Shown: positions 27,873-36,631 of the stretch, piece after piece
How the letters are laid out: each line of letters begins with the position of its first letter
Numbering within the stretch: position 1 is the first letter of the stretch
DNA from: Desulfosediminicola flagellatus
GTDB taxonomy: Bacteria > Desulfobacterota > Desulfobulbia > Desulfobulbales > Desulfocapsaceae
NCBI RefSeq assembly: GCF_005116655.2
Contig: NZ_CP050698.1
Location: 6,687,879-6,751,878 of the forward strand
Reading direction: 5' to 3'
Length of the DNA stretch: 64,000 nt
Made by a program: the position numbers and the translations under genes
Notes under the pieces: generated by a model
Seen by the model: only the letters and a program-made list of their open reading frames with translations
The model's database searches: none
Told to the model about the DNA's origin: nothing

Positions 27873-28045
27873 ATGAGACGAAGTGTGACTCATGTGGTAG
27901 CTGATCGTGTGAGGTTGCCCTGAACTTGTAATTTTCAGTAATTGAAGTAAGGTGGGGGCTTGTTGGAAAAGCACCATTTTCTTCCGAACTTCACCACGGT
28001 AACAGCGTGGCGTGTGTCCATAAACCCATAAATAACGTAATTACA

Positions 28046-28759
28046 ATGCCGTTTGCACCAATCAGGAAACAGCAGATCTCGGATCTGGTCTTTGAACAGC
28101 TACGCGAAAGTATCTACCGTGGAGAGCTGAAAATAGGTGAAAGACTTCCTTCAGAACGTGAACTCGCCGAAATTATGGGCGTCAGCCGCTCATCTGTACG
28201 CAAGGCCATAGCAGAGCTTGTGGGGATGGGGTATGTGGAAAATCGTAAAGGTCAGGGCACATTTGTTAAGCTTCCCGAAGCGAGAGATCCTGCCGATCCG
28301 TTTGCCTATGTGATGTCACCAGGACAATCGTCTCTTGATGAATTGATGGAGGTGCGTATCGGGCTTGAATGCCAGGGGGTTGCTCTGGCCGCAGAGCGGG
28401 CCAACGAGATGGATATAACTTTTCTTGAAATGGCTTTTTCTGAGATGAATGACTGGCAGCCAGACCGTGATCGGGCGAAAGATGCCGATATGAAGTTTCA
28501 TATGGGTATTGCTTATGCGACCCATAATTCAGTTCATGTCGATCTGACCAGGCGTTTTTATGACTATATGTTTCATGGAATAAATAAACTGCATTCCCTG
28601 TTGTATGAAAAAAACAGGAATCTCGGCATCATTGATCAGCAGCATTTCAAAATTCTAGACGCAATAAAATGCAAAGATGGTGAGAGCGCCAGCCGCTATA
28701 TGTTACAGCACATCACGTTTCTTCGAGTGTTTTTGAAAGAGACTGCTGAATCTGAGTAA
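28046..28759 (+). CDS. FadR/GntR-type transcriptional regulator (FCD domain)
   Basis: The N-terminal winged helix-turn-helix (FEQLRESIYRGELKIGERLP, then SERELAEIMGVSRSSVRKAI) is typical of GntR family regulators. The C-terminal FCD ligand domain has VRIGLECQGVALAAERA, MKFHMGIAYATHNS and FKILDAIKCKDGESA. Metal-type ligands are consistent with DADMKFH and the later histidines. ATG 28046 (237 residues) is preferred; a GTG at 28007 is in frame but would add a leader unlike relatives. The gene is bracketed by elements B. Its targets are not visible. Confidence 0.86.
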   Translation: MPFAPIRKQQISDLVFEQLRESIYRGELKIGERLPSERELAEIMGVSRSSVRKAIAELVGMGYVENRKGQGTFVKLPEARDPADPFAYVMSPGQSSLDELMEVRIGLECQGVALAAERANEMDITFLEMAFSEMNDWQPDRDRAKDADMKFHMGIAYATHNSVHVDLTRRFYDYMFHGINKLHSLLYEKNRNLGIIDQQHFKILDAIKCKDGESASRYMLQHITFLRVFLKETAESE

Positions 28760-28824
28760 TGTGTGGTTATGAGAAGCTTTTCCGGGTACTGGAAATGCTC
28801 ATGTAGCTGTAAATGCAATCTAAA

Positions 28825-28876
28825 TAGTGCCTGAGCGAAGAAGTTGAGGAAAATTGCGGTTTTCGGTCGTGCACTA
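28825..28876. repeat. Element B, internally deleted copy
   Basis: It starts with TAGTGCCTG and ends with GCACTA. Read on the minus strand, its first 35 bases (TAGTGCACGACCGAAAACC and on) align with those of the full copy (TAGTGCCTGAACAAAAACC and on). About 115 internal bases are missing. It lies behind the FadR-type gene and overlaps the very end of the convergent NUDIX gene (28874). Confidence 0.6.
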
Positions 28877-29374
28877 AATATCAAGAAAGTTTTTCAGTAA
28901 CCCATACGTAAATCCCCAAAGGTAGTAATCTTCCAGCGGAAAGGCTGGGAAGTACCGATTGGGAAGCACTTCGGCTTCCACATGCAGTCTCTTATTCTGA
29001 AAGTCACGAGTGGTGAGCCAGCAGTAACTCTGTATCTCTTCCTGGTCCAGTTCAAGCTGCGGTCTTTTCTCGAGCTGAAATACGAATGGCTGCACCAGGA
29101 TTGGGGAGTTTACCCTGCTGCCAGCGAGGCTCGGAGGAAGCTTTGTTAGAACTGATTCTGCTGGAAGAGTAATGCCGGTTTCTTCGTAGGTCTCTCGTTT
29201 ACAGGTTTCCATCAGATCACTATCGATTTTCTCGCGCCTGCCGCCGGGAAATGAAAAATGACCGGACCACGGGTCACCAGGATTGGTGCTGCGACGCAAG
29301 AGTAGGAAGCTGTCTTCAGGCTCAGTGACTCGAATTATGGCTACTGCTGCAGTTGGTGGTGATGGCATAATCAA
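28874..29374 (-). CDS. NUDIX hydrolase, CoA pyrophosphatase type
   Basis: The protein has 166 residues. The NUDIX box is FSFPGGRREKID followed by KRETYEETGI, with the PGGRRE..DSDLM spacing of the CoA diphosphatase branch. The core suggests hydrolysis of CoA or a related pyrophosphate. The gene ends inside the short element B. It is convergent with the FadR-type gene. Which nucleotide it prefers cannot be settled from sequence. Confidence 0.8.
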   Translation of the reverse strand: MIMPSPPTAAVAIIRVTEPEDSFLLLRRSTNPGDPWSGHFSFPGGRREKIDSDLMETCKRETYEETGITLPAESVLTKLPPSLAGSRVNSPILVQPFVFQLEKRPQLELDQEEIQSYCWLTTRDFQNKRLHVEAEVLPNRYFPAFPLEDYYLWGFTYGLLKNFLDI

Positions 29375-29631
29375 CTCTGGATGTTAATGTTTTCTTAGTA
29401 TTGGTTATTCTTTAAACCTAACGTTTGTATTGTAAAACGCAAGGACGATAAACCGGTAATATTTTCGTCGACGACTGAATGTTTTTTCCCAGAAGATGAA
29501 TTTCGTTTTGTTATTGTGTTGTTTTTGCACTGTTTGTCCGGTTAAGATGAACTATTGATTATCACATTGGAGTATAATCTTTTCTGGGTTGAATGAAGGC
29601 AAAATTTGCAGTCACAATGAAGGAGAGTTCA
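29375..29631. other. Divergent intergenic region
   Basis: The gap between the NUDIX gene and a small plus-strand gene should hold promoters for both. No clear structure was seen. Confidence 0.35.
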
Positions 29632-29850
29632 ATGGGACATAATGTTGCAGTTTTTCAACAGTATCCGTTTACGGTGGGGCAAAAAATCAGAATAGAAGGG
29701 AAACGCCGACGCGGGGACTGGGAGGTCGCAGCAATTTCTGAGAAAACTGTAACGCTCCGATGTCCAATTTCACACAAAGAGTTTGAGTGGAATAGGTTCT
29801 GCTATCTTGTTAATGAAGAAATTGACGCCGTCTGGCCACAAAAGGATTGA
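29632..29850 (+). CDS. Small protein upstream of the NRDE-family gene
   Basis: The protein has 72 residues. The start is chosen from AAGGAG placed five to six bases before ATG 29632; an upstream ATG at 29593 has no site. The sequence MGHNVAVFQQYPFTVGQKIR and the turn-rich pattern GKRRRGDWEVAAISEKTVTL suggest a small beta-barrel, RNA-binding-like, which is only an impression. The NRDE gene starts seven bases later, so they are cotranscribed. I do not recognise the family. Confidence 0.65.
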   Translation: MGHNVAVFQQYPFTVGQKIRIEGKRRRGDWEVAAISEKTVTLRCPISHKEFEWNRFCYLVNEEIDAVWPQKD

Positions 29851-29856
29851 TTGCCT

Positions 29857-30675
29857 ATGTGCCTAATTCTCTTTTCTTTTAGACATGCCCCCGGTTACAG
29901 GCTGGTGCTTACAGGCAATCGCGATGAATTTCTTGCGAGGCCAACTGCGCCTCTTGCCTACCATTATGACGATGATGGCATCCTTTGTGGTAAAGATCTG
30001 CGGAGTGGCGGAACCTGGCTGGCAATAGCAGAAGATGGCCGGATGGGAGCAATTACCAATTTCAGGGATCCAGCCAGGGTGATGCCTGCGGCACCGTCCC
30101 GTGGTCAAATCATACTGGATTATTTGCGATCGGCTGAATCTGCAAAGGATTTTCTTTCCTGCCTAAACAGGGAGGCAGCGCAATACAACGGATTCAATCT
30201 TTTGCTCGCAGATAATGACAATCTTTTTTCCTATTCTAACATTACGACTAAAATAGAGAAGCTTGAACCGGGAATCTATGGTTTGTCAAACCACCTGCTG
30301 GATAGTGACTGGCCAAAAGTTACCAGAGGGAAGAAGCTATTTCAGGAGTGTATTGAAAGTAGATCGCATATTGATATCGAAGCCCTTTTCAAGATGCTTA
30401 CCGATTCATTCATTCCAGATGACGCTGAGTTGCCTGAGACGGGAGTCGGGCTTACCTGGGAGAGGATTCTCAGCCCGCTTTTCATACACAGCTCTGATTA
30501 TGGAACCAGATCCTCAGCAGTGGTCAGCATAACTGAAGATGGATTGGTGCGTTTTGACGAGCGTAGTTATACGCATGGAAGAGAAATTACAGAATCAGGG
30601 AGGGTCGGTTTTACACTGCAGGTGGATAATTGCCGTAAATTAGCAAAGAGCTCACTTAATTCCTGCGACGTTTAG
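29857..30675 (+). CDS. NRDE (TANGO2) family protein
   Basis: The protein has 272 residues starting MCLILFSF. The family name motif NRDE is present (LTGNRDEFLARPT), together with DLRSGGTWLAIAEDGRMGAI and TNFRDP. Relatives of animal TANGO2 are linked to haem or lipid handling; bacterial functions remain open. The ATG at 29857 leaves Cys2 at the usual place. Its 3' end overlaps the convergent NUDIX gene by 20 bases. Confidence 0.88.
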   Translation: MCLILFSFRHAPGYRLVLTGNRDEFLARPTAPLAYHYDDDGILCGKDLRSGGTWLAIAEDGRMGAITNFRDPARVMPAAPSRGQIILDYLRSAESAKDFLSCLNREAAQYNGFNLLLADNDNLFSYSNITTKIEKLEPGIYGLSNHLLDSDWPKVTRGKKLFQECIESRSHIDIEALFKMLTDSFIPDDAELPETGVGLTWERILSPLFIHSSDYGTRSSAVVSITEDGLVRFDERSYTHGREITESGRVGFTLQVDNCRKLAKSSLNSCDV

Positions 30676-31207
30676 GATGAGTGGTTAATTGTTCATTTCG
30701 AAAGACATAGGCACCGTTCGCCCGATCTGCGAAATATCTCTTAAGAGTCTGTGCGATTACGGTGAAGGCAATGTTATCCCAGGGGATATCTTTTTCAGCA
30801 AAAAGGCGCACATCTTTGCTTTCACGCGTTGTCTCAAAGTTTGGTTCGGATAAGCGGCAACGGAACATCATATAGAGTTGGTCTACTCCGATAAGGTCTG
30901 CAAGGTAGTACGGTACAAGATCATATACTATCGCTCTGCTCTCTTCCCATGTTTCCCGTCGGGCTCCTTCCAGCGCAGATTCACCATTTTCAAGATAGCC
31001 TGCAGGGAGTGTCCACGCATTGCGTCGTGGTTCTATATTACGAAGACAGAGTAATATCTTCCCATGCCATTCAGGGATACATCCCACGACCACGCGGGGG
31101 TTCTGATAATGTATTACTCCACAGTTTGTGCAGTAATACCGCTCCCTGTCTTCATTCTCAGGTATGCCTTTGCTTATTTGAGATCCGCAGTTGGAACAGA
31201 AATTCAT
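30656..31207 (-). CDS. NUDIX hydrolase with N-terminal zinc ribbon
   Basis: The protein has 183 residues. The zinc ribbon has two CxxC pairs, MNFCSNCGSQIS and YYCTNCGVIH. The NUDIX box follows as AGYLENGES then ARRETWEESRAIV. This resembles the NADH pyrophosphatase branch without its N-terminal domain. It is the last gene of an apparent operon with the HAD phosphatase and the pseudo-receiver protein. Confidence 0.85.
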   Translation of the reverse strand: MNFCSNCGSQISKGIPENEDRERYYCTNCGVIHYQNPRVVVGCIPEWHGKILLCLRNIEPRRNAWTLPAGYLENGESALEGARRETWEESRAIVYDLVPYYLADLIGVDQLYMMFRCRLSEPNFETTRESKDVRLFAEKDIPWDNIAFTVIAQTLKRYFADRANGAYVFRNEQLTTHPKRRRN

Positions 31208-31254
31208 ATGTCTGGAACTTTTGGTGTTTTGTGTTTTACGGTGTTCGTATAACG

Positions 31255-31917
31255 TTAGAACGCATTTGGGCCGGTTATCTCTGAGAGCAGGGTATCATCG
31301 GCGAGATCAATGCGTGAGATAATTGTGTCCGCTTTTGTGTAATCTGACCCGGTAAGTTTGTTGTTAGGTATTGCTATCCCGATCATTCCGGCAGCCTTAG
31401 CAGCTAAAATCCCGGGTTCTGAATCTTCAAAAACTACACACTCACGTGGGGCAACTCCTAACAACTCAGAGGTATGCAGGTATATTTCGGGGTCGGGCTT
31501 TTTACGGATGACATCGTTTCCACCGACAACATGATCGAAATAGTGAGCAAGGTGTAACGTATCAAGAATCGCCTGCAATTCAATTGTATCTGATGATGAG
31601 GCAATTGCCAGGAAGTATTGGTTGTGATATCTGGATAAAATTTCACGGACTCCTGGAAGAATCTCAATTCTGGGTATTCGTTGCAGGTAGAGTCGCTGCT
31701 TAATCTTCAATAACTCAGATACATTCGTTGAAAGAGCATGCTTATTGATATGGTCTTCGGCGAGTTTTTCGTTGCTTACACCGATGTATGCAGCAAAATC
31801 TTCAAAGGAAAATGATTCTACACCATAAAAATGAAGAGTTTCTTTCCACGCTTCGTAATGGAGAATTTCAGAATCAACCAGCGTGCCGTCCATATCGAAA
31901 ATGAGGGCGCGGATCAT
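31255..31917 (-). CDS. HAD-superfamily phosphatase, beta-phosphoglucomutase-like
   Basis: The protein has 220 residues. The active-site motif is FDMDGTLVDSE at the N-terminus, a serine-bearing motif II IASSSDTIE, Lys in IRKKPDPEIY and the acidic FEDSEPGI. The alpha-helical cap between residues 18 and 85 is that of the phosphoglucomutase/phosphatase subgroup. The substrate is not decidable. It sits 47 bases upstream of the NUDIX gene. Confidence 0.85.
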   Translation of the reverse strand: MIRALIFDMDGTLVDSEILHYEAWKETLHFYGVESFSFEDFAAYIGVSNEKLAEDHINKHALSTNVSELLKIKQRLYLQRIPRIEILPGVREILSRYHNQYFLAIASSSDTIELQAILDTLHLAHYFDHVVGGNDVIRKKPDPEIYLHTSELLGVAPRECVVFEDSEPGILAAKAAGMIGIAIPNNKLTGSDYTKADTIISRIDLADDTLLSEITGPNAF

Positions 31918-31965
31918 ATCGATTTTACCAGGGTAGCAGATAACGGTTTAGCTAAAAGCATGTGG

Positions 31966-32991
31966 TCAGATACCTGTTATTTGAGGGGGAGTCGCTTTTT
32001 CATCACCCTTAATACTGCCACTGATCATAGCCTGGATCATCTGCCGTTGCTGCAGACTTCGAAGTTTAAAGCTGATGCCTACCCCGTGGGTGTCCTGGCG
32101 AACCACGGTGCCATCGATGGTACAACGTGATTTGAGTTTGGGAGAGGTGAGGGTTAATGTAAGTGTCTGGTCCATATTGAGTTCCTGATCTGTTTCAATA
32201 TAGGCCCCACCTAGACTGATATCCCGCAAGGAACAGTGTCTTTGTACATTTTTTGCATTATAATCAAGGGCAATCAGGAGATCGTACCGTCTATGCACCC
32301 TGCTGTTTTTCATAGTGTGGTTTTTCTCATCATCGAGTTGACCACTTTCCATAATAAGCATCATGAGCGGAATAGAAATTTCGGGCTTTATAGTCTGTGG
32401 TGAATAATCGATGTCAATAAAGACATTTTTCCACGACATTATCTGTAAAGCAGCGTCCTTTCCTGTCGAAAGATTTTCCCTGGCAGCGAGTAACTGACCT
32501 TTCTGAACCCAGAGGTAGCCAACGTTATCTTTTGAGGTGATTTGCAAAGTACAGGTTTTGCCCTCGAGTTCCATCATCTGTAGAAAAGTTGAAAGATTAA
32601 TACCACGGAGATGACCACCATAATCGATCTGTAATTCAGTGAACACACGTTTGGTGAGCATGCTAATGTCGTGTGTCTGGTCAAGGTGAATCACAGAGGG
32701 GATTCTGCTGATCTTAGCACGCAACAGTGGCTGAGCATTATTGGTCATGACCATGACCTTTATTGAAGGATATTCTCTGCTCAGTCTGGTTACAAGTTCA
32801 AACCGGGAAGGTTCTTCGGCTCGTAGCGTTGTGATGACTACACGTATTTGCACGGTTTGCACCATTTCAAGTGCCATTTTGTTGTCTGTAGCCGTGTGAA
32901 TATCAAGAAAGCCTCCCTGACACTTGAGCAATCCTGTCAGAGTTTGAAGCATGGTCCGGTCACCGTCGACAATGAGTATATTGTTTATCAT
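31966..32991 (-). CDS. Pseudo-receiver, DUF4388 and PilZ three-domain protein
   Basis: The protein has 341 residues from ATG 32991. Residues 1-118 follow a receiver fold (NNILIVDGDRTML), but the phosphate-accepting aspartate is absent: the strand that should end in Asp reads VVITTLRAEEPS. Residues about 150-240 match DUF4388 (PatA-like; GGHLRGINLSTFLQMMELEG). The C-terminal PilZ has RVHRR (RxxxR) and LRDISLGGAYI (DxSxxG), so it should bind cyclic di-GMP. Such proteins link second messenger and gliding or motility output, but no target is nearby. The start is uncertain. Confidence 0.82.
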   Translation of the reverse strand: MINNILIVDGDRTMLQTLTGLLKCQGGFLDIHTATDNKMALEMVQTVQIRVVITTLRAEEPSRFELVTRLSREYPSIKVMVMTNNAQPLLRAKISRIPSVIHLDQTHDISMLTKRVFTELQIDYGGHLRGINLSTFLQMMELEGKTCTLQITSKDNVGYLWVQKGQLLAARENLSTGKDAALQIMSWKNVFIDIDYSPQTIKPEISIPLMMLIMESGQLDDEKNHTMKNSRVHRRYDLLIALDYNAKNVQRHCSLRDISLGGAYIETDQELNMDQTLTLTLTSPKLKSRCTIDGTVVRQDTHGVGISFKLRSLQQRQMIQAMISGSIKGDEKATPPQITGI

Positions 32992-33387
32992 ATCTGTCAG
33001 TAATAGGCTTGAATAGCAACTGTAGTTCAGTTCTTCCTGTATTGGAAATTGCCGGTCACATGAATTTATTATGAGGGGTGAGATGTCATTGTATCGCGAT
33101 ATTAGATGGTTATGCAACATAAATAAGAGGGGGCGGGATAGCGTAACGTACCGCTCCCTCATTGTACCGCTCAAACGTATTACAACTACAGGCTAAAGTC
33201 CTATGTAGTTTCCACTCGAAAACTGTTCTTTCTATCTAACTCTCGGAGTCTTCGCTTACCTCATTGCTCTTAAAAAATTTTCCTCACAGGTTAGCATAGA
33301 CTCCAATTTCATGTATATGGCTGTGGTAAAAGCTATCGAGAGTGCCTCGGTGAACATGAAAACTCCTCGTTTCGGGATGAAGCCTCT
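32992..33387. other. Intergenic region with nested inverted repeat
   Basis: ACTCTCG (33239-33245) pairs with CGAGAGT (33337-33343), and inside that GGAGTCT (33245-33251) pairs with AGACTCC (33298-33304). The left arm (CGGAGTCTTCGCTTACC) resembles words inside the elements at 26.1 and 27.8 kb. No gene was seen. The minus-strand promoter of the pseudo-receiver gene should lie close to 33000-33100. Confidence 0.5.
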
Positions 33388-34686
33388 TTACTTGAGCCAG
33401 GCTGTCAATTTCTCAATGGCTATAGTGATACGTGTGCAATAGGTTTGGAGAAACTCATCTGAGAGAGGTTTGCTCATCGATTGATTTTCAAGAGCTCTCA
33501 GTGCTCTTTCACCATCAAAGTCGACAAAGGCGAGTCTTGCCTGCAGGTCACGGGGGGTCATGCCAAAAGCACTTCCTGGAAGAATGGCAACACCTGTTTC
33601 TTCTAAAATCCTGTTGCAGAGATCTTCACTGGTTGTGATGTTGCGTGAAGCCAGCAAGTCAGTGAACGGAGTGAAGTCAGGGAAGAGGTAAAATCCTCCT
33701 TCGGCAGGAGTTACCTTAACACCGGCTTCCTGTAGGTTTCTGCAAATATACTCGCTGAGAGCATGGAGGATTCTGCGTGATTGGGCAAGGTATGTTTCAA
33801 GCCATTGACCGCCCTGGAATGCAGTTATAGCAGCATGCTGAATCGGGGCACTGGTTGATGTGAATGTTTCTGATGCGACAGCAGCCATACCTTGCTGAAG
33901 CCATTCAAGTTCCTTAGGGAATGCAAAGAGGCCAAGTCTCCATCCTCCTGCACCACACCATTTGCTCAAGCCACCGCTGATAATAGTTCCTTCAGGATAG
34001 TATCTGGCAATAGACTTATGGCTGGCGCTAAAATTCAACTCACCATAAATCTCGTCAGAAAGTAGAATAACATGATATTTTCTGGCGGTGGCAGCCAGTT
34101 CTTTCAGCATCTCATCCGGGTAGCTTCTGCCTGTCGGGTTGTTGGGATAGTTGAGAATAAGGATGCGCGGTTTCGTGGGGTCTTTTCTGCAGAGTTCCTC
34201 AAGGTCATCGGGAGTCAGGAGCCAGCCGCTTTCCTGGCTGGTTTGTACCCAGCGGACCGGCCTGCCGATTATGTGGGCCTGGGGTGCGTAGGAAACCCAG
34301 CTTGGGATAGGAATGACAAGATCTCCATAGTAGACCAGTTGCAGGAGGAACATGAGTTCTTTGGAGCCGGGTCCGACAAGTATATTCTCCCATTGATAAT
34401 GAAGCTGATGCTTATGGTGAAGATAGAGTGCAATTGATTGCCGGAGTTCCTCCAGTCCGTTGACTGATAGATAATCCTTCTGGCCGGCGTTATCGCGAAG
34501 TGCCTGAACTACAGGTTCGGGTACCGGAAAAGGTGACTGCCCGAGGCCGAGTTTGTAGACATCTTTTCCCTGCTTGAGAAGCTCCCGGCTTAGCTCGTTG
34601 ATAGCAAGAGTAGGAGAAAGTGGGAGACCACGTACATTGAGGTTGAGATGTACTTCGTGTTGATACTTCTCAAGTGTGGCATTCAT
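33388..34686 (-). CDS. Class I/II PLP aminotransferase
   Basis: The protein has 432 residues. The cofactor lysine is Lys242 in SGGLSKWCGAGGWRLG, with other fold I marks in LNYPNNPTGRSYP (the NNPTG loop) and LLSDEIYGEL (the Asp-Glu-Tyr stretch). It belongs to the aspartate/LL-DAP aminotransferase branch; the amino donor is not decidable. A good ribosome-binding site (AGGAGG) precedes the ATG. Confidence 0.9.
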   Translation of the reverse strand: MNATLEKYQHEVHLNLNVRGLPLSPTLAINELSRELLKQGKDVYKLGLGQSPFPVPEPVVQALRDNAGQKDYLSVNGLEELRQSIALYLHHKHQLHYQWENILVGPGSKELMFLLQLVYYGDLVIPIPSWVSYAPQAHIIGRPVRWVQTSQESGWLLTPDDLEELCRKDPTKPRILILNYPNNPTGRSYPDEMLKELAATARKYHVILLSDEIYGELNFSASHKSIARYYPEGTIISGGLSKWCGAGGWRLGLFAFPKELEWLQQGMAAVASETFTSTSAPIQHAAITAFQGGQWLETYLAQSRRILHALSEYICRNLQEAGVKVTPAEGGFYLFPDFTPFTDLLASRNITTSEDLCNRILEETGVAILPGSAFGMTPRDLQARLAFVDFDGERALRALENQSMSKPLSDEFLQTYCTRITIAIEKLTAWLK

Positions 34687-35193
34687 GCAACGCCTCCTGA
34701 AGGGAGAAATGTGAGTTTTATGGAATGATAAAAATTATGAAAACTGGGCCATTTGAGCAGAGATTAATTACAACTGATTCTCATGTCGATATACTTATCT
34801 CTTTTTCGATTTTTTGATAATTCATTTTTGCATTTTAAAGTATTTACTTGTGGTCGCTGCAAATTGGCGACTGATCACCCGTTCATGTAACTGCGCTATA
34901 TATGCATGCAGAGCTGGTTGATCAAGCCGCAGCGCTATCTCATTGGACCGTCATGTGTATCAGGTATGTGTGCCTGTAACTCCATCGTCTATTACCGGCC
35001 CATCCATAAGATTCTAATAATGCCTGACCTTTTTCAGGGTATTGCGGTAAACTGAAGATACGAGGTTACAATATTTATTATACGCAGAAGAGGAATGTCA
35101 GCTGTGTGTCTGTGGTAAAATTCCCGCATACCTCGATTCCGATCGATGCACCGTGATTTCGGGGAGAAACGGGATAATTCTTTTAGGGTGACA
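34687..35193. other. Divergent intergenic region, 0.5 kb
   Basis: The region lies between the aminotransferase and UMF1 genes. It is AT-rich between 34740 and 34850. A small hairpin CCTGA (35023-35027) with TCAGG (35034-35038) is present. No gene or operator can be named. Confidence 0.35.
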
Positions 35194-36462
35194 ATGAAAA
35201 ACACAGGTAATATGAAAATGTCGGCCACCGAGCGCTCCTGGGTGTTATATGACGTCGGAAACTCCGCATTTGTGCTGATAATGGTTACAGCAATTATGCC
35301 TATTTTTTTTAAGGATTATGCTGCAGCCGGAATACCTGCCGCAACTTCAACAGCAAACTGGGGATTTGCAAATTCTGCAGCATCGTTGATACTTGCGATA
35401 CTGGCACCCGTACTTGGGGCGATGGCCGATTACAAAAAGAAGAAAAAACTTTTTTTCTCAGGTTTCATGGTGCTTGGGCTGTGTTTTACCCTGGCACTTC
35501 TTTCGGTCAGCGAAGGACAGTGGTTGCTCTGTCTGGTGTTGTTTGTTCTGGCACGGGTCGGTTGGGCCGGTGCTAATGTTTTTTATGATGCTTTTATTAC
35601 TGATGTGACTACTCCCGAGAGGCTGGATGCTGTTTCAGCGAGGGGCTATGGCTGGGGCTATATCGGTAGTGTTATCCCTTTTCTGGTTGTTATTTCCCTT
35701 ATTCTCTTAGCAGGAATGTCGGATGGGTTACCTATTGGTCAAGTGAAAATCGGATTTGCGGTTGTAGCAGTCTGGTGGTTGTTGTTTTCGATCCCCCTTT
35801 TAAAAAATGTCCACCAGACACATGGAATCCCTGTCTCTGAGACGCCGGTTCGGGATAGTTTCTCACGCCTTTTCAAAACACTTACGAATATACGCAAGCA
35901 TAAGCAGGTGTTCCTCTTTCTTGCAGCATATTTCTTTTATATTGACGGAGTTGGTACCATAATTAGTATGTCAACGGCCTATGGTCGAGATCTGGGATTT
36001 GGCGTTACTTTGTTGATTGTAGTGCTGCTTTTTATTCAGGTTGTGGCTTTTCCATTTGCTCTGCTCTTTGGACGGCTTGCAAGTCGGTTTTCGACTAAAA
36101 GAATGCTCCTTGCAGGAATCGGTGTCTATTGTCTGGCTACCTTAATTGGGTTTTTATTACCTTCCATTAGTGATATCGGCTTGAAAACTGCACTTTTCTG
36201 GCTTATCGCTTTTCTTGTGGCATCCTCTATGGGTGGGATTCAAGCGCTGAGCCGCAGTTATTATGCCAGGTTGATTCCTGCAGATAAAAGTGCAGAGTTT
36301 TTTGGTTTTTACAATGTGTTTGGTAAATTTGCCGCAATAACCGGCCCGTTTCTCATGGGTGTGGTTGGACATCTTACGGGGCATACACGTTGGGGAGTTC
36401 TCAGTCTGCTCTTTCTCTTTATTGCAGGTGCGCTCCTTTTATTGAAAGTTGAAGACCGCTAA
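35194..36462 (+). CDS. UMF1 family MFS transporter
   Basis: The protein has 422 residues with twelve membrane segments and the UMF1 start WVLYDVGNSAFVLIMVTAI. The conserved APVLGAMADYKKKKK loop and AFFYDAFI-like stretch (GANVFYDAFITDVT) follow, and later MGGIQALSRSYYARLIP. Relatives include the yeast vacuolar Atg22 effluxers. The ATG at 35194 has AGGGTG before it; other in-frame starts lie nearby. The substrate is unknown. Confidence 0.86.
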   Translation: MKNTGNMKMSATERSWVLYDVGNSAFVLIMVTAIMPIFFKDYAAAGIPAATSTANWGFANSAASLILAILAPVLGAMADYKKKKKLFFSGFMVLGLCFTLALLSVSEGQWLLCLVLFVLARVGWAGANVFYDAFITDVTTPERLDAVSARGYGWGYIGSVIPFLVVISLILLAGMSDGLPIGQVKIGFAVVAVWWLLFSIPLLKNVHQTHGIPVSETPVRDSFSRLFKTLTNIRKHKQVFLFLAAYFFYIDGVGTIISMSTAYGRDLGFGVTLLIVVLLFIQVVAFPFALLFGRLASRFSTKRMLLAGIGVYCLATLIGFLLPSISDIGLKTALFWLIAFLVASSMGGIQALSRSYYARLIPADKSAEFFGFYNVFGKFAAITGPFLMGVVGHLTGHTRWGVLSLLFLFIAGALLLLKVEDR

Positions 36463-36631
36463 CCGGTCTGATGGCGTGAGTATGGAAATTTAGTCGTATT
36501 TTAGTGAAGAGGTTTGAGTAATGTCGCTGTAATTCTGATTTATATGTGTTGCTTTCTGATGGTGTTGTATAGAGGTGACTACGCAATTCGAGCTGGATCT
36601 TTTAAGATTTTGTAAAATTTTCAGGTGAGAA

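Noticed and set aside
27994..28010. CCACG with CGTGG palindrome near the FadR-type start as an operator
   Set aside because: It does not match the known GntR site pattern (TGGTNNNACCA-like) and is short.
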